This document shows positions 19,659 through 29,595 of a stretch of DNA of 33,946 nt, in pieces. The DNA comes from Candidatus Omnitrophota bacterium. GTDB taxonomy: Bacteria; Omnitrophota; Gorgyraeia; JABMSB01. Every line of letters begins with the position of its first letter. Within the stretch, counting starts at the first letter, position 1. Made by a program: the position numbers and the translations under genes. The DNA is taken from assembly GCA_013202205.1 (NCBI GenBank), contig JABMSB010000087.1, positions 1 through 33,946 of the forward strand, read 5' to 3'. The notes below the pieces were generated by a model. The model was given only the letters and a program-made list of their open reading frames with translations, made no database searches and was not told the DNA's origin.

Positions 19659-20737
19659 CCAATTTTTACGCGGTGATAATAGCCGGTGGCGTGGGAGAGC
19701 GCCTGTGGCCGCTCTCAAAGAAGGGCGTGCCAAAGCAGCTCCTGTCACTTACGGGGCGCAGCACACTGGTGCAGGATACATTTGAGCGGATAAAGCCGCT
19801 CTTCCCTAAAGGAAATATTGTTGTAGTAACCCGTCAGGATCAGGCAGCGGCACTGAAGAAACAGATGCCCGCCCTTAAGAGTTCCAATGTTATCGAGGAG
19901 CCGATCGGCAGGAATACGGCAGCAGCGATAGGTTTGGCAGCGATAACTTTGAAGCAGAGAGATCCTAATGGTGTAATGGTCGTCCTGCCGGCCGATGGAC
20001 GTATCATAGATATAGAGGAGTTTCATAAGGATATCCGCTCAGGCAGGAGAATAGCCGAGGCAGGCTGGCTCGTTACTTTCGGCATAAGCCCCGACTACCC
20101 TGCAACAGGTTACGGATACATAAAGAGAGGTACAAGGCTTCCTATTGCCGGCTCACGTGACGTATATAAGATAAAGGGTTTCGTCGAGAAGCCGAGCTTT
20201 GATCGGGCGAGTAAATTGTTGCAGCAGGAGGGTTATTATTGGAATAGTGGTATCTTCTCCTGGACCATACCGACCATACTGGCGAAGATCAAGCGGCATA
20301 TACCTAAACTTTTTACAGGATTATGCCGGATCGAGGAGAGTATTGGCAAGGCCAGCTACAAGTCGACACTAAAGAGAGTTTACGGAGACTTAAATAAGGT
20401 TTCGATAGATAAGGGCATAATGGAGAAGGTGAGCGATGCGGTAGTCATACCATCATCTTTTAGGTGGAGTGACATTGGAAACTGGTCCTCTCTCACAGAT
20501 TTTCACAAGAAGGATAGGGATGATAATGTGATATTAGGGGATCATGTCGGCATAGACACGTCAGGCGTTATCGTTGTCGGAGATAAGGATAAACTTATAG
20601 CGACATGTGGTGTCAACGACCTGATAATAGTCAACAAGGGTGACGTTGTATTGGTCTGCCGCAAGGATAGGGCAGAGGACGTAAAGCGTCTCCACGAAAT
20701 CGTAAAGAAGAAGAACCACTTAAAGAAGTATGTCTGA
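19655..20737 (+). CDS. manC: Mannose-1-phosphate guanylyltransferase
   Basis: YAVIIAGGVGERLWPLSKKGVPKQLLSL, EPIGRNTAAAIGLAA, GFVEKP, YYWNSGIFSW. 4-nt overlap with trpA. No C-terminal isomerase domain. Confidence 0.95.
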   Translation: MTNFYAVIIAGGVGERLWPLSKKGVPKQLLSLTGRSTLVQDTFERIKPLFPKGNIVVVTRQDQAAALKKQMPALKSSNVIEEPIGRNTAAAIGLAAITLKQRDPNGVMVVLPADGRIIDIEEFHKDIRSGRRIAEAGWLVTFGISPDYPATGYGYIKRGTRLPIAGSRDVYKIKGFVEKPSFDRASKLLQQEGYYWNSGIFSWTIPTILAKIKRHIPKLFTGLCRIEESIGKASYKSTLKRVYGDLNKVSIDKGIMEKVSDAVVIPSSFRWSDIGNWSSLTDFHKKDRDDNVILGDHVGIDTSGVIVVGDKDKLIATCGVNDLIIVNKGDVVLVCRKDRAEDVKRLHEIVKKKNHLKKYV

Positions 20738-20751
20738 TCTTGAGGTGAGAT

Positions 20752-21186
20752 GTGAGGGTATTAGGCCTTGATGTAGGAGATGTGCGGATCGGGATAGCTG
20801 TGAGTGATGGGCTTAAGATGATTGCCCAGGCGCTCGATACGCTTACAAGAAAAGATGCAAGTAGCGACATGGCAGCCCTTGGGGACATTATAAAGACTAA
20901 TGATGTTGCTGAGGTTGTAGTAGGTTTGCCGCTGAATATGGATGGCTCAAAGGGTCCGCGCGCTGAGCTGGCGATCGCATTTGCAGATAAGATAAAGGGA
21001 TCACTCGGCGTCGCAGTTACGATGTGGGATGAGAGGCTTTCTACTGTTCAGGCGGAGCGCACACTCCTTGACGCTGATATGAGCCGCAGGGGAAGGCGTA
21101 GGGTAATAGATAAGCTGGCAGCCCAACTTATATTGCAGAGCTACCTGGATGCACAGGCTAACAAGAGAGAGGTCGATAATGCCTAA
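20752..21186 (+). CDS. ruvX: Putative pre-16S rRNA nuclease / Holliday junction resolvase-like YqgF
   Basis: MRVLGLDVGDVRIGIAVSDGL, VVGLPLNMDGSKGPRA, DERLSTVQAERTL. GTG start. Confidence 0.95.
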   Translation: MRVLGLDVGDVRIGIAVSDGLKMIAQALDTLTRKDASSDMAALGDIIKTNDVAEVVVGLPLNMDGSKGPRAELAIAFADKIKGSLGVAVTMWDERLSTVQAERTLLDADMSRRGRRRVIDKLAAQLILQSYLDAQANKREVDNA

Positions 21187-22453
21187 AGAGGTTAGGTTAG
21201 AGAACGGCTTGAGGGTTGTGGTGGATGAGATGCCGCACATGGAGTCTGTATCTATCGGGGTATGGTGTGGTGTCGGGGGAAGGCATGAGATGAAACGCGT
21301 ATGCGGCATAAGCCATTTCCTGGAACATATAGTATTTAAGGGTTCAGAGAGCTACACCTGTCGCCAGATAAAAGAAGGGATAGAGGGCGTCGGCGGTGCC
21401 TTAAACGGTTTTACCGGCGAGGAGTACACCTGTTTCCTGGCCAAGGTGCCACACGAACATCTTCAAGACGTATTCGCGATACTGGCCGATATGGTCCAGC
21501 ACCCGCGTATAGAGAAAGAAGATGTAGAGAAGGAGAGGCTTGTAATACTCGAAGAGATAAAGATGTACAAGGACCTGCCGTCTCACTACGTCCATGACCT
21601 CTTAAGCGGAGTGCTCTGGCCAAAGCAGCCACTCGGCCGGCCGTTGACCGGTGACGAAAAGAGTATGCATGATATATCGGGGAAGGATTTGCGGGATTAT
21701 AGAAATAAGTTTTACGCGCCTTCTAATTTGGCGGTGGTAGCTTGCGGCGGAGTTAATATGGATGATCTCGCCGAGAAGGCCGAGAAGATCTTTGCATCGA
21801 AAGCTAAATCACGCAAAGCAGTTCAGCACAAACCCGCAGATACGGCGCAAAAGAAGCCCAGGATACTTATCAACTCAAAATCGACCGAGCAGACACACCT
21901 GGCCTTAGGATTTCATAGCCCGTCCAGATTTGATGAGGATAGCTATATAGCAGGGCTGGTAAATATTGTCATGGGCGCTAATATGTCCTCCCGTCTATTT
22001 CAGGAAGTGCGGGAAGCGAGGTCACTTGCTTATGAGATACATTCGAGCGTCAAGGAGTACAATGATACAGGCGCATTCGTTATCAGCGCGGGGATAGACA
22101 ATAAAAATGTGGTGCGTGCCATCGAGGTGGTCGTGGCCCAGCTTAAGAAGATAAAACGTGCGCACGTCTCAAAAGATGAATTTCGAAGGGCCAAAGATTT
22201 CTATAGAGGCCAATTGCGCATGGCGCTTGAGGATACATTAAGCAGGATGCTATGGTTGGGTGAGAAGATTATATCCAAAGAGAAGATATCCCTTTCCCAT
22301 CAGGTCCTTGACATAATAGATAGGATTACGATAGAAGACATAATGCGCGTGGCCAATAAGATATTTATAAAAAGAGGTGCAAACCTGGCGCTGATAGGAC
22401 CGGCAAGTGATAAGATAAGACAGCGCCTGCAAAGATCATTGGAGTCTATTTAA
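21179..22453 (+). CDS. M16 family zinc peptidase (processing-peptidase-like)
   Basis: MPKEVRLENGLRVVVDEMPHMESVSIGVWCGVGGRHE, HFLEH (HxxEH), FTGEEYTCFLAKVP. Start moved from 21149 to the ATG at 21179, overlapping the ruvX stop. Confidence 0.95.
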   Translation: MPKEVRLENGLRVVVDEMPHMESVSIGVWCGVGGRHEMKRVCGISHFLEHIVFKGSESYTCRQIKEGIEGVGGALNGFTGEEYTCFLAKVPHEHLQDVFAILADMVQHPRIEKEDVEKERLVILEEIKMYKDLPSHYVHDLLSGVLWPKQPLGRPLTGDEKSMHDISGKDLRDYRNKFYAPSNLAVVACGGVNMDDLAEKAEKIFASKAKSRKAVQHKPADTAQKKPRILINSKSTEQTHLALGFHSPSRFDEDSYIAGLVNIVMGANMSSRLFQEVREARSLAYEIHSSVKEYNDTGAFVISAGIDNKNVVRAIEVVVAQLKKIKRAHVSKDEFRRAKDFYRGQLRMALEDTLSRMLWLGEKIISKEKISLSHQVLDIIDRITIEDIMRVANKIFIKRGANLALIGPASDKIRQRLQRSLESI

Positions 22454-22459
22454 TTTAAG

Positions 22460-23545
22460 ATGAAGGGGTCAATTCGGTTATTTAAAATATTCGGGATAAG
22501 GATCAGCATACACGTAACCTTTCTATTGCTGCCTTTAGTATTTGCGTACTTCTATACCACCCGCGCAGGGATATCGACCGGCGTAAGGGCGGTCTTCTTT
22601 ATACTATTCGTCTTTACCTGTGTCGGCTGCCACGAGCTCTGCCACAGCATAGTGGCAAAGCACTTCGGTATTATAGTAAGTGAGATAACACTTCTCCCCA
22701 TAGGCGGTGTTGCCTCCATGAAATCGATGCCGGAGAAACCGAGCCATGAATTTTTTATAGCGATAGCAGGCCCTTTGTTTAATCTAGTTTTTGGATTTAT
22801 ACTATTTATTATCGTGTATTCGATTTTTGGACTAAAGGTATTAATGCAGCCCTCCTTGAACAGCTGGCCGCAGACTGCCGCATATATGGTCTGGATAAAC
22901 CCCATGCTTGCAATCTTCAATATGATACCGGCCTTTCCTATGGATGGGGGTAGGGTGCTTCGCTCACTCCTGGCCAAGAGGCTCTCTTACAAGCGCGCTA
23001 CCGAGATAGCTGTTAATTTCGGCCATCTCTTTGCTCTTGTTTTCGGTTTTATCGGGTTGACATCGAATCCGCCCCATATCATCCTAATAGTAATAGCCGT
23101 CTTCATCTATATGGCAGCTTCCTCGGAGGAGCTTCAGGTTAGCATAAAGGAGACGATAAAACAATTTATGGTCAAGGATGTCCTGGCGCCCCAATTTACG
23201 TCACTAAAACCGACTACACCCGTATCCAAGATACTGGAGACGAGCCTCCATCGACATCAGGAAGATTTCCCCGTTGTGGATGAGACAAAGCTGGTAGGTT
23301 TTCTGACCCGGTCCGATATTATAATGGCGATACATAGTGGCGGCATGAATACGCTGGCCGAGGATGTTATGCGGAGGGAATTTCCAATAGCATACACGAC
23401 AGATAAATTGACTGCAGTGCAGCAGAAGATGGAATCTTCCGGGCTTAAGGCCATGCCTGTATTAAAAGGCAAGCAGTTGTCCGGTATCATAACCCTTGAG
23501 GATATCTCGCGCGTATATGCGATGATGTCAAAACGAACAAAGTAG
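22460..23545 (+). CDS. Site-2 protease family protein (M50) with C-terminal CBS domains
   Basis: HELCH zinc motif in a membrane segment, NMIPAFPMDGGRVLRSLLA, then a CBS-pair region (FMVKDVLAPQFTSLKPTTPVSKILE...). Confidence 0.96.
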   Translation: MKGSIRLFKIFGIRISIHVTFLLLPLVFAYFYTTRAGISTGVRAVFFILFVFTCVGCHELCHSIVAKHFGIIVSEITLLPIGGVASMKSMPEKPSHEFFIAIAGPLFNLVFGFILFIIVYSIFGLKVLMQPSLNSWPQTAAYMVWINPMLAIFNMIPAFPMDGGRVLRSLLAKRLSYKRATEIAVNFGHLFALVFGFIGLTSNPPHIILIVIAVFIYMAASSEELQVSIKETIKQFMVKDVLAPQFTSLKPTTPVSKILETSLHRHQEDFPVVDETKLVGFLTRSDIIMAIHSGGMNTLAEDVMRREFPIAYTTDKLTAVQQKMESSGLKAMPVLKGKQLSGIITLEDISRVYAMMSKRTK

Positions 23546-23578
23546 AACATTTTTAAACCTGAAAATCAAGGAGAGTAT

Positions 23579-24229
23579 ATGCGGAACGTTTCAAAAAAGG
23601 TGCTGGTAGCGCCAAGTGTGCTTTCAGCAGATTTCGGATCGCTCAAAAAAGATATCGGTGCGGCCAGGAAGGCCGGGGCAGATTGGTTGCACATCGACGT
23701 CATGGATGGCCATTTTGTCCCCAATATAACGATAGGGCCTTTCGTTGTAAAGGCGATACGCAAATGCACACCGCTGGTGCTCGATGTCCACTTGATGATA
23801 GAAGACCCGGCCTTTTATGTTAAGCCGTTTGCCGAAGCCGGAGCCGATTTTATAACATTCCACGTCGAATCGGTAAGGGATCCAAAGGTCGTTATCCGCA
23901 AGATAAAACATCTCGGTAAAAAGGTTGGCATATCCATGAAACCCAATACTGACCTATCGGCTGTGAGGGGCCTGCTCGATATGGTCGACATGGTGCTCCT
24001 TATGACCGTCAATCCCGGGTTTGCCGGGCAGAAGTTTATGAAATCTGTTGTGCCAAAGATACGCGCACTGAGAAAAGTTTATGACGGATATATCCAGGTA
24101 GATGGCGGCATGGGCCCCGGCAATGCAAAACAGGTTATCAGGGCAGGCGCGAATGTGATCGTCGCCGGGACATCCGTATTTAAGACCGATAATTATAAAG
24201 AGGCTATAAGAAAGCTACGCGGATTATAA
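23579..24229 (+). CDS. rpe: Ribulose-phosphate 3-epimerase
   Basis: VAPSVLSADFGSLKKDI, LHIDVMDGHFVPNITIGP, LMTVNPGFAGQKF, VDGGMGPGNAKQVIRAGANVIVAGTSVF. Confidence 0.99.
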   Translation: MRNVSKKVLVAPSVLSADFGSLKKDIGAARKAGADWLHIDVMDGHFVPNITIGPFVVKAIRKCTPLVLDVHLMIEDPAFYVKPFAEAGADFITFHVESVRDPKVVIRKIKHLGKKVGISMKPNTDLSAVRGLLDMVDMVLLMTVNPGFAGQKFMKSVVPKIRALRKVYDGYIQVDGGMGPGNAKQVIRAGANVIVAGTSVFKTDNYKEAIRKLRGL

Positions 24230-24265
24230 TCTCGCGCGAAAGACTAGGAAGGGGGAAAGGCTAAA

Positions 24266-25720
24266 GTGGGAAAATCAGGGAAAAAGAAAAAAGAGGTAAT
24301 AAAATTCGGCACAGACGGCTGGCGCGCCGTAATCGGCGATACCTACACATATGAAAATGTGCAGGTAGCCGCCCAGGCCATAGCAGAATATGTCAAGACC
24401 CACAAAAATGATGCCAAGCGAAAAAGCGGCAGGGGTGTCGTTGCGCTCGGATATGACACGCGTTTTCAGTCAGATAAGTTTGCAGAGCTGGCCGCATGTG
24501 TATTGGCGGCGAATGGTGTCAAGGTTATCCTGGCCAATGGGCCCACGCCTACACCGGCTGTGAGTTATCTCATCCAGCGAAAGGGGTTGACGGGCGGGGT
24601 GATGATAACGGCAAGCCATAATCCACCACAGTATAATGGCATAAAATATAAAGCATATTACGCAGGTTCTGCCGGCTCGGATATAATTGAAAAGATAGAA
24701 TCTCGGCTCAGGAAGAGCGCCGTTAAGACGATGCTTTTTGATGAAGCCATCGAAAAGCGAAAAATAGTTATTGAGGATATGCGGCCGGCGCACAAGGCCT
24801 TTTTACGTTCATATCTTAACATGAGCTTATTAAAGAGATCTCCGCTCAAAGTGCTTGTCGATATTATGTACGGGACAGGTGATGACTATATCGCAGGCAT
24901 GCTTGCAGGGACGCGGGTGAAGGTGACGACGATGCACACTGAGGCCAATACGTCCTTCGGCGGCATAAATCCCGAACCGATAGAGAAGAACTTAAGGGAA
25001 TTGATCCGGGAGACGAAGAGGGGCCGCTTCGATATAGGGGTTGCTACCGACGGTGACGCGGACAGGGTTGGGGCGGCAAGCCCGGACGGCAGGATTATAT
25101 CGAGCCATACCATAATGGCGCTTATATTACTCCATTTTGTAGAGGATAAGGGCTACAGGGGAGAGGTTGTAAAGACGATATCAGGCTCGACATTGCTTGA
25201 TAGGATATGCCAAAAGCATAGATTAAAGATGCATGAGACACCCGTAGGGTTTAAGTATGTCGCCGAGCTTATGATGACAAGGAATGTCTTAATCGGGGGA
25301 GAGGAGTCCGGAGGCATAGGTTTTAAAGGTTATATGCCTGAGCGGGACGGGACGCTATCCGCCATTTTGCTCCTTGAGATGATGGCGCACAGGCGTAAAG
25401 GTATTCTGCAAATACTGAAGGATGTCGAGGAGGTTTACGGAAAGTTCCGTTACGGGCGCATAGACACGCATTACCCGGAGGATAAGAAGGCGCGGTTGAT
25501 ACCGGCCCTTAAGAAGAAGCACCTTAAGAAGATATTGGGCAAGGATGTCGCTTGTGTCAAGTCCTATGACGGGATAAAGCTTATACGGAGTGATGATAGC
25601 TGGCTTCTTTTACGCCTTTCAGGTACTGAGCCGATATTAAGGATATATGCTGAGGCATCGAGTGACAAAGAAGTGGCGCGGCTATTGGCATTCGGCAAAA
25701 AAGTTGCTAATAACATCTAA
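24266..25720 (+). CDS. Phosphoglucomutase/phosphomannomutase family protein
   Basis: FGTDGWRAVIGD, GYDTRFQSDKFAE, GVMITASHNPPQYNGIKYK, ATDGDADRVGA, GGEESGGIG, LRLSGTEPILRIYAE. GTG start. Confidence 0.96.
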   Translation: MGKSGKKKKEVIKFGTDGWRAVIGDTYTYENVQVAAQAIAEYVKTHKNDAKRKSGRGVVALGYDTRFQSDKFAELAACVLAANGVKVILANGPTPTPAVSYLIQRKGLTGGVMITASHNPPQYNGIKYKAYYAGSAGSDIIEKIESRLRKSAVKTMLFDEAIEKRKIVIEDMRPAHKAFLRSYLNMSLLKRSPLKVLVDIMYGTGDDYIAGMLAGTRVKVTTMHTEANTSFGGINPEPIEKNLRELIRETKRGRFDIGVATDGDADRVGAASPDGRIISSHTIMALILLHFVEDKGYRGEVVKTISGSTLLDRICQKHRLKMHETPVGFKYVAELMMTRNVLIGGEESGGIGFKGYMPERDGTLSAILLLEMMAHRRKGILQILKDVEEVYGKFRYGRIDTHYPEDKKARLIPALKKKHLKKILGKDVACVKSYDGIKLIRSDDSWLLLRLSGTEPILRIYAEASSDKEVARLLAFGKKVANNI

Positions 25721-25741
25721 CGAAATAAGAGGATTCCTTAT

Positions 25742-26302
25742 ATGACCAATCTTGTATTGGTTAGACACGGCAAGACTGACTGGAATAAGATGGACCGCAT
25801 ACAGGGAGAGCTTGATATACCGCTTAGCATAGAAGGTAGGCGCCAGGCGCAGGAGATGGCGATAAGCCTCTCAAAGATAAAGATAGACGCCATATATTCA
25901 AGCGCGCTTTCCCGCAGCTATGAGACAGCCGAGTATATCGCCCAATACCATGATCTAAAGGTCAAGAAACTAAAGAGCCTCAATGAATTGAATCAGGGTG
26001 TTTGGCAGGGGTTGCGGATAGATGAGATAAAGAAGAGGTATAAGAAGCAGTTCGCTTCATGGCGCACCGCGCCCTTATCGGTAAAGCCGCCGAAGGGTGA
26101 GGGTATGAAGGATGCATATGACAGGATAGTAAATGCAGTCGATAAGATAGTAGAACGCCACAAGGCAGAGACGATCTGTGTGGTATCGCACGAACTTGTT
26201 TCAACCATGATCAGGTGCCATTATCAGGGGTTGGACATAAACCACATTTGGGATTTTGTCCCGGACAACGCGACATGGGAGATGATAGAAGTAACAGATT
26301 AA
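25742..26302 (+). CDS. Histidine phosphatase family protein (phosphoglycerate mutase-like)
   Basis: LVLVRHGKTDWNKMDRIQGELDIPLSIEGRRQAQ; conserved downstream His in VVSHELVSTMIRC. Confidence 0.95.
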   Translation: MTNLVLVRHGKTDWNKMDRIQGELDIPLSIEGRRQAQEMAISLSKIKIDAIYSSALSRSYETAEYIAQYHDLKVKKLKSLNELNQGVWQGLRIDEIKKRYKKQFASWRTAPLSVKPPKGEGMKDAYDRIVNAVDKIVERHKAETICVVSHELVSTMIRCHYQGLDINHIWDFVPDNATWEMIEVTD

Positions 26303-26304
26303 AT

Positions 26305-28098
26305 ATGGAACTGTCACGAATAAGAAATTTTTCAATAATAGCGCATATAGACCATGGTAAATCTACCCTGGCAGACCGGTTCCTGCAGTTTACAGGCGCC
26401 ATAGGCGACCGCGAATTCAGGAATCAGGTGCTAGATGACATGGATCTGGAGAGGGAGCGGGGCATTACCATCAAGGCCTCCGCGGTCAAAATCGCCTACA
26501 AGGCAAAGGACGGGATAGAATACCTTCTAAACTTTATCGATACACCGGGCCATGTCGATTTTACCTATGAGGTGTCAAAGTCCCTTGCCGCGGTCGAGGG
26601 CGCGCTTCTTTTGGTAGATGCCGCGCAGGGCGTTGAGGCGCAAACGGTAGCAAATCTCTATCTCGCCATGGAGCACGACGTGATGATAATACCCGTGATA
26701 AACAAGATAGATCTTGCAAACGCCCAGATCGATGATGTCAAGCACCAGATATCGTCGATACTCGACTTTCCCGAAGATGAGATAATTTTAGCCAGCGCCA
26801 AAGAAGGCATAGGTACGGAAGAGATTCTTGAGCGCATCGTAAAGAAGGTGCCTCTGCCCTCAGGGAGCGAGGAAGCGCCCCTGCAGGTATTGGTCTTCGA
26901 TTCCAATTTCAATACATACAAGGGCGTGATAATTTATGTGCGCGTCTTCAACGGATATCTTAAGCCGAACATGAAGATACAGATGATGAGCAGTAAAAAG
27001 GTGTACCAGATACAGGAGGTCGGGGTATTTAAGCCCCACCCCACAAAGATCGACAGGCTATCGTGTGGTGAGGTCGGATACATCACCTGCAATATACGTG
27101 ACGCAAAAGAGGTCAGTACGGGTGACACGATAACAGACGCCCTACATCCGGCAGCTGTAGCTCTGCCCGGGTATAAGAAGATGCTGCCGATGGTCTATAG
27201 CGGTATTTATCCGGTAAATGCAAAGGATTTTAAAAAATTACGCGATGCGGTTGAGAAGTTACGGCTCTCCGACGCATCTTTCGTTTATGAACCGGAATCC
27301 TCGGTAACTTTAGGGTATGGGTTTAGATGCGGTTTTTTAGGCCTCTTGCACATGGAGATAGTCCAGGAGCGCCTGGAAAGAGAATTCGATCTAAACCTGG
27401 TCATGACGACGCCGAGTGTAATATATCAGGTGCGTAAGATAAACGGTGAATTACTCGAGGTGGATAACCCGAGCAAGATGCCTCCTCCGAATGAGATAAG
27501 TGAGACGCTGGAGCCTTATGCAAGGGCCTATATAATGCTCCCAAAAGACTCGATGGGCTCTATATTGGAGCTGGCTGAATCTAAACGCGGCGAGTATGTA
27601 AGCACTGAATATCTGGATGAGAATAAGGCGCGTCTAGTGTATCTTATACCGCTCTCGGAAGTCATAGTAGATTTCTACGACAAGATAAAGTCTATGACCC
27701 GCGGGTATGGGTCTTTGGATTATGAATTCTTAGAATATAGGGTTACTAAGCTTGTGCGGTTGGACATATTGATAAATGATGAACCCTGCGACGCGCTCTC
27801 CTCACTCGTATTTAAGGATAAGGCATACAATAAAGGCAGGGCGCTGGTAGATGCGCTAAAAGACGCAATACCCCGCCAGCTTTACCAGGTCGCCATACAG
27901 GCGGCTATAGGCACCCAGGTGATAGCGCGTTCAAGTGTACGCGCGTTGTCAAAGGATGTCACGGCCAAGTGTTACGGTGGAGATATAACGCGTAAGAGGA
28001 AGTTGTGGGCCAAGCAGAAGAAGGGCAAGAAGCGCATGAAGCAGTTTGGTAAGGTACAGATTCCCCAGGAAGCTTTCCTTGCAGCGCTAAAGGTATAA
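26305..28098 (+). CDS. lepA: Elongation factor 4 (LepA GTPase)
   Basis: IRNFSIIAHIDHGKSTLADRFL, DTPGHVDFTYEVSKSLAAVEGALLLVDAAQGVEAQT. The ATG at 26305 gives the standard N-terminus; the listed ORF start at 26215 lies in the preceding CDS. Confidence 0.98.
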   Translation: MELSRIRNFSIIAHIDHGKSTLADRFLQFTGAIGDREFRNQVLDDMDLERERGITIKASAVKIAYKAKDGIEYLLNFIDTPGHVDFTYEVSKSLAAVEGALLLVDAAQGVEAQTVANLYLAMEHDVMIIPVINKIDLANAQIDDVKHQISSILDFPEDEIILASAKEGIGTEEILERIVKKVPLPSGSEEAPLQVLVFDSNFNTYKGVIIYVRVFNGYLKPNMKIQMMSSKKVYQIQEVGVFKPHPTKIDRLSCGEVGYITCNIRDAKEVSTGDTITDALHPAAVALPGYKKMLPMVYSGIYPVNAKDFKKLRDAVEKLRLSDASFVYEPESSVTLGYGFRCGFLGLLHMEIVQERLEREFDLNLVMTTPSVIYQVRKINGELLEVDNPSKMPPPNEISETLEPYARAYIMLPKDSMGSILELAESKRGEYVSTEYLDENKARLVYLIPLSEVIVDFYDKIKSMTRGYGSLDYEFLEYRVTKLVRLDILINDEPCDALSSLVFKDKAYNKGRALVDALKDAIPRQLYQVAIQAAIGTQVIARSSVRALSKDVTAKCYGGDITRKRKLWAKQKKGKKRMKQFGKVQIPQEAFLAALKV

Positions 28099-28121
28099 AA
28101 AAAATAAAAAGAGGCCCAAAT

Positions 28122-28721
28122 ATGGATAGAGTGAAGCTAAGGAAGATCTGGGATTACTGGTATGAAGAATGGATAAAGCCACTCATCATCGCCATAGTAC
28201 TCGCACTCATTATACGCACTTTTATCATACAGCCGTTTAAGATACCGTCAGGCTCTATGCGGCCGACCCTGGTTGAGGGAGATAGGATATTTGTCAGTAA
28301 ATTTATCTACGGTGCGCGCATACCATTCACCAATAAGCGTGTTTTCACCGTGCGCGCGCCTGCGCGCGGTGATGTGATGGTCTTCGAGTCGCCGCTCGAT
28401 CCGGATAAAGATTTCATAAAACGAGTGATAGGGCTTCCCGGGGAAGAGGTAGAGATAGCCAATGGCAAGATCAGGATAGATGGCGAGATCGCGGAAGAGC
28501 CTTCCTTTATCCATAACAACTATTACTATAATAGGTCTGTCTTTGGTAAGGAAGGGGAGGCCTTTGAAGTTCCCCAAGATTCCTATTATGTCCTGGGTGA
28601 CAATAGCGCCTCAAGCCGCGATTCCCGATACTGGGGGATCGTGCCAAAGGACAATATAATCGGCCGGGCCTTCTTCATATTCTGGCCGCCGAAACGTATA
28701 AAAATATTACGAAATAATTAG
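28122..28721 (+). CDS. lepB: Signal peptidase I
   Basis: SGSMRPTLVEGDRIFVSKFIYG, RGDVMVFESPLDPDKDFIKRVIGLPGEEVEI, GDNSASSRDSRYWG. Confidence 0.98.
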   Translation: MDRVKLRKIWDYWYEEWIKPLIIAIVLALIIRTFIIQPFKIPSGSMRPTLVEGDRIFVSKFIYGARIPFTNKRVFTVRAPARGDVMVFESPLDPDKDFIKRVIGLPGEEVEIANGKIRIDGEIAEEPSFIHNNYYYNRSVFGKEGEAFEVPQDSYYVLGDNSASSRDSRYWGIVPKDNIIGRAFFIFWPPKRIKILRNN

Positions 28722-28765
28722 TTGTAACTGGTTGTATTTAGTAGTGTTAGAACTCACCACCCCCC

Positions 28766-28793
28766 TTGACATCGTGTATATATGTGATATAGT
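28766..28793 (+). promoter_or_regulatory. Sigma70-type promoter for the glycine-zipper lipoprotein gene
   Basis: TTGACA (28766-28771), 16-nt spacer, TATAGT (28788-28793). GGGAGG ribosome-binding site just downstream. Confidence 0.8.
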
Positions 28794-28815
28794 TAAGATG
28801 GAAGGGAGGTTTAAG

Positions 28816-29034
28816 GTGAGGTATTTAATAATCTCCCTGTTAGTGCTTATGTTGGTGACCGTATCGGGATGTACTACCACCGAGAAGGGTGCAACATACG
28901 GTGGTCTCCTTGGTGCGGGTGCTGGTGCCATAATAGGAAACCAGTCAGACCATGCCCTTGGTGGTGCTGCGATTGGAGGGTTGGCCGGTGCTGCCGCAGG
29001 AGCGCTAATAGGCAATACGATGGAAGAGGACTAA
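28816..29034 (+). CDS. Small glycine-zipper lipoprotein
   Basis: GTG start after GGGAGG. VRYLIISLLVLMLVTVSGC signal/lipobox, then GGLLGAGAGAIIG...GGAAIGGLAGAAAGALIG. Confidence 0.85.
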   Translation: MRYLIISLLVLMLVTVSGCTTTEKGATYGGLLGAGAGAIIGNQSDHALGGAAIGGLAGAAAGALIGNTMEED

Positions 29035-29046
29035 CAGTCTGTCTCT

Positions 29047-29595
29047 ATGAACCTCGCCAATAAGATCTCCATAGGCCGGATTCTCGTAATTCCTTTTTTT
29101 GTTGCTTCAATACTTTATTATCAAAGCAATAGGGGAATTCTTTCTTACTTGCCGCTGATCCTCTTTTCGCTGGCAGTCATAAGCGACGGGGTTGACGGTT
29201 TTATTGCGCGCCGGTTTAACCAAAAGACCCGCCTCGGTACCATACTCGACCCCATAGCAGACAAGGTCCTTTTGATAACTGCTTACCTCTGCCTCTCAAT
29301 GGCCGAAGGCCTACCTGCTGATATGAAGTTGCCGGCATGGGTCTCAGTCATAGTAGTTAGCCGTGACATGGTTATAATACTGGGTGCTATAATCATCTAC
29401 ATCATAGCCGGCAAGGTGGAGGCTGAACCTACTGCCTTAGGCAAGATGACGACATTTTTTCAGATGATGACGATCATAGCCGTACTCACCCATTTTCGGT
29501 TTGCGTATATATTGTGGAGTGTGGCCGTCATCCTTACCATTGCATCCGGCATAGATTACATTATAAAAGGATCAAGGCAATTAAATGAGACATAA
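29047..29595 (+). CDS. pgsA: CDP-diacylglycerol-glycerol-3-phosphate 3-phosphatidyltransferase
   Basis: CDP-alcohol phosphatidyltransferase motif SDGVDGFIARRFNQKTRLGTILDPIADK. Confidence 0.94.
   Translation: MNLANKISIGRILVIPFFVASILYYQSNRGILSYLPLILFSLAVISDGVDGFIARRFNQKTRLGTILDPIADKVLLITAYLCLSMAEGLPADMKLPAWVSVIVVSRDMVIILGAIIIYIIAGKVEAEPTALGKMTTFFQMMTIIAVLTHFRFAYILWSVAVILTIASGIDYIIKGSRQLNET

Noticed and set aside
26215-26304. 30-residue N-terminal extension of LepA
   Set aside because: It falls inside the histidine phosphatase CDS in another frame, and the standard LepA N-terminus starts at the ATG at 26305.
28869-29063. 64-aa ORF MYYHREGCNIRWSPWCGCWCHNRK... (Cys/Trp-rich)
   Set aside because: It is an alternative frame of the glycine-zipper lipoprotein; its unusual composition is a by-product of reading Gly/Ala codons out of frame.
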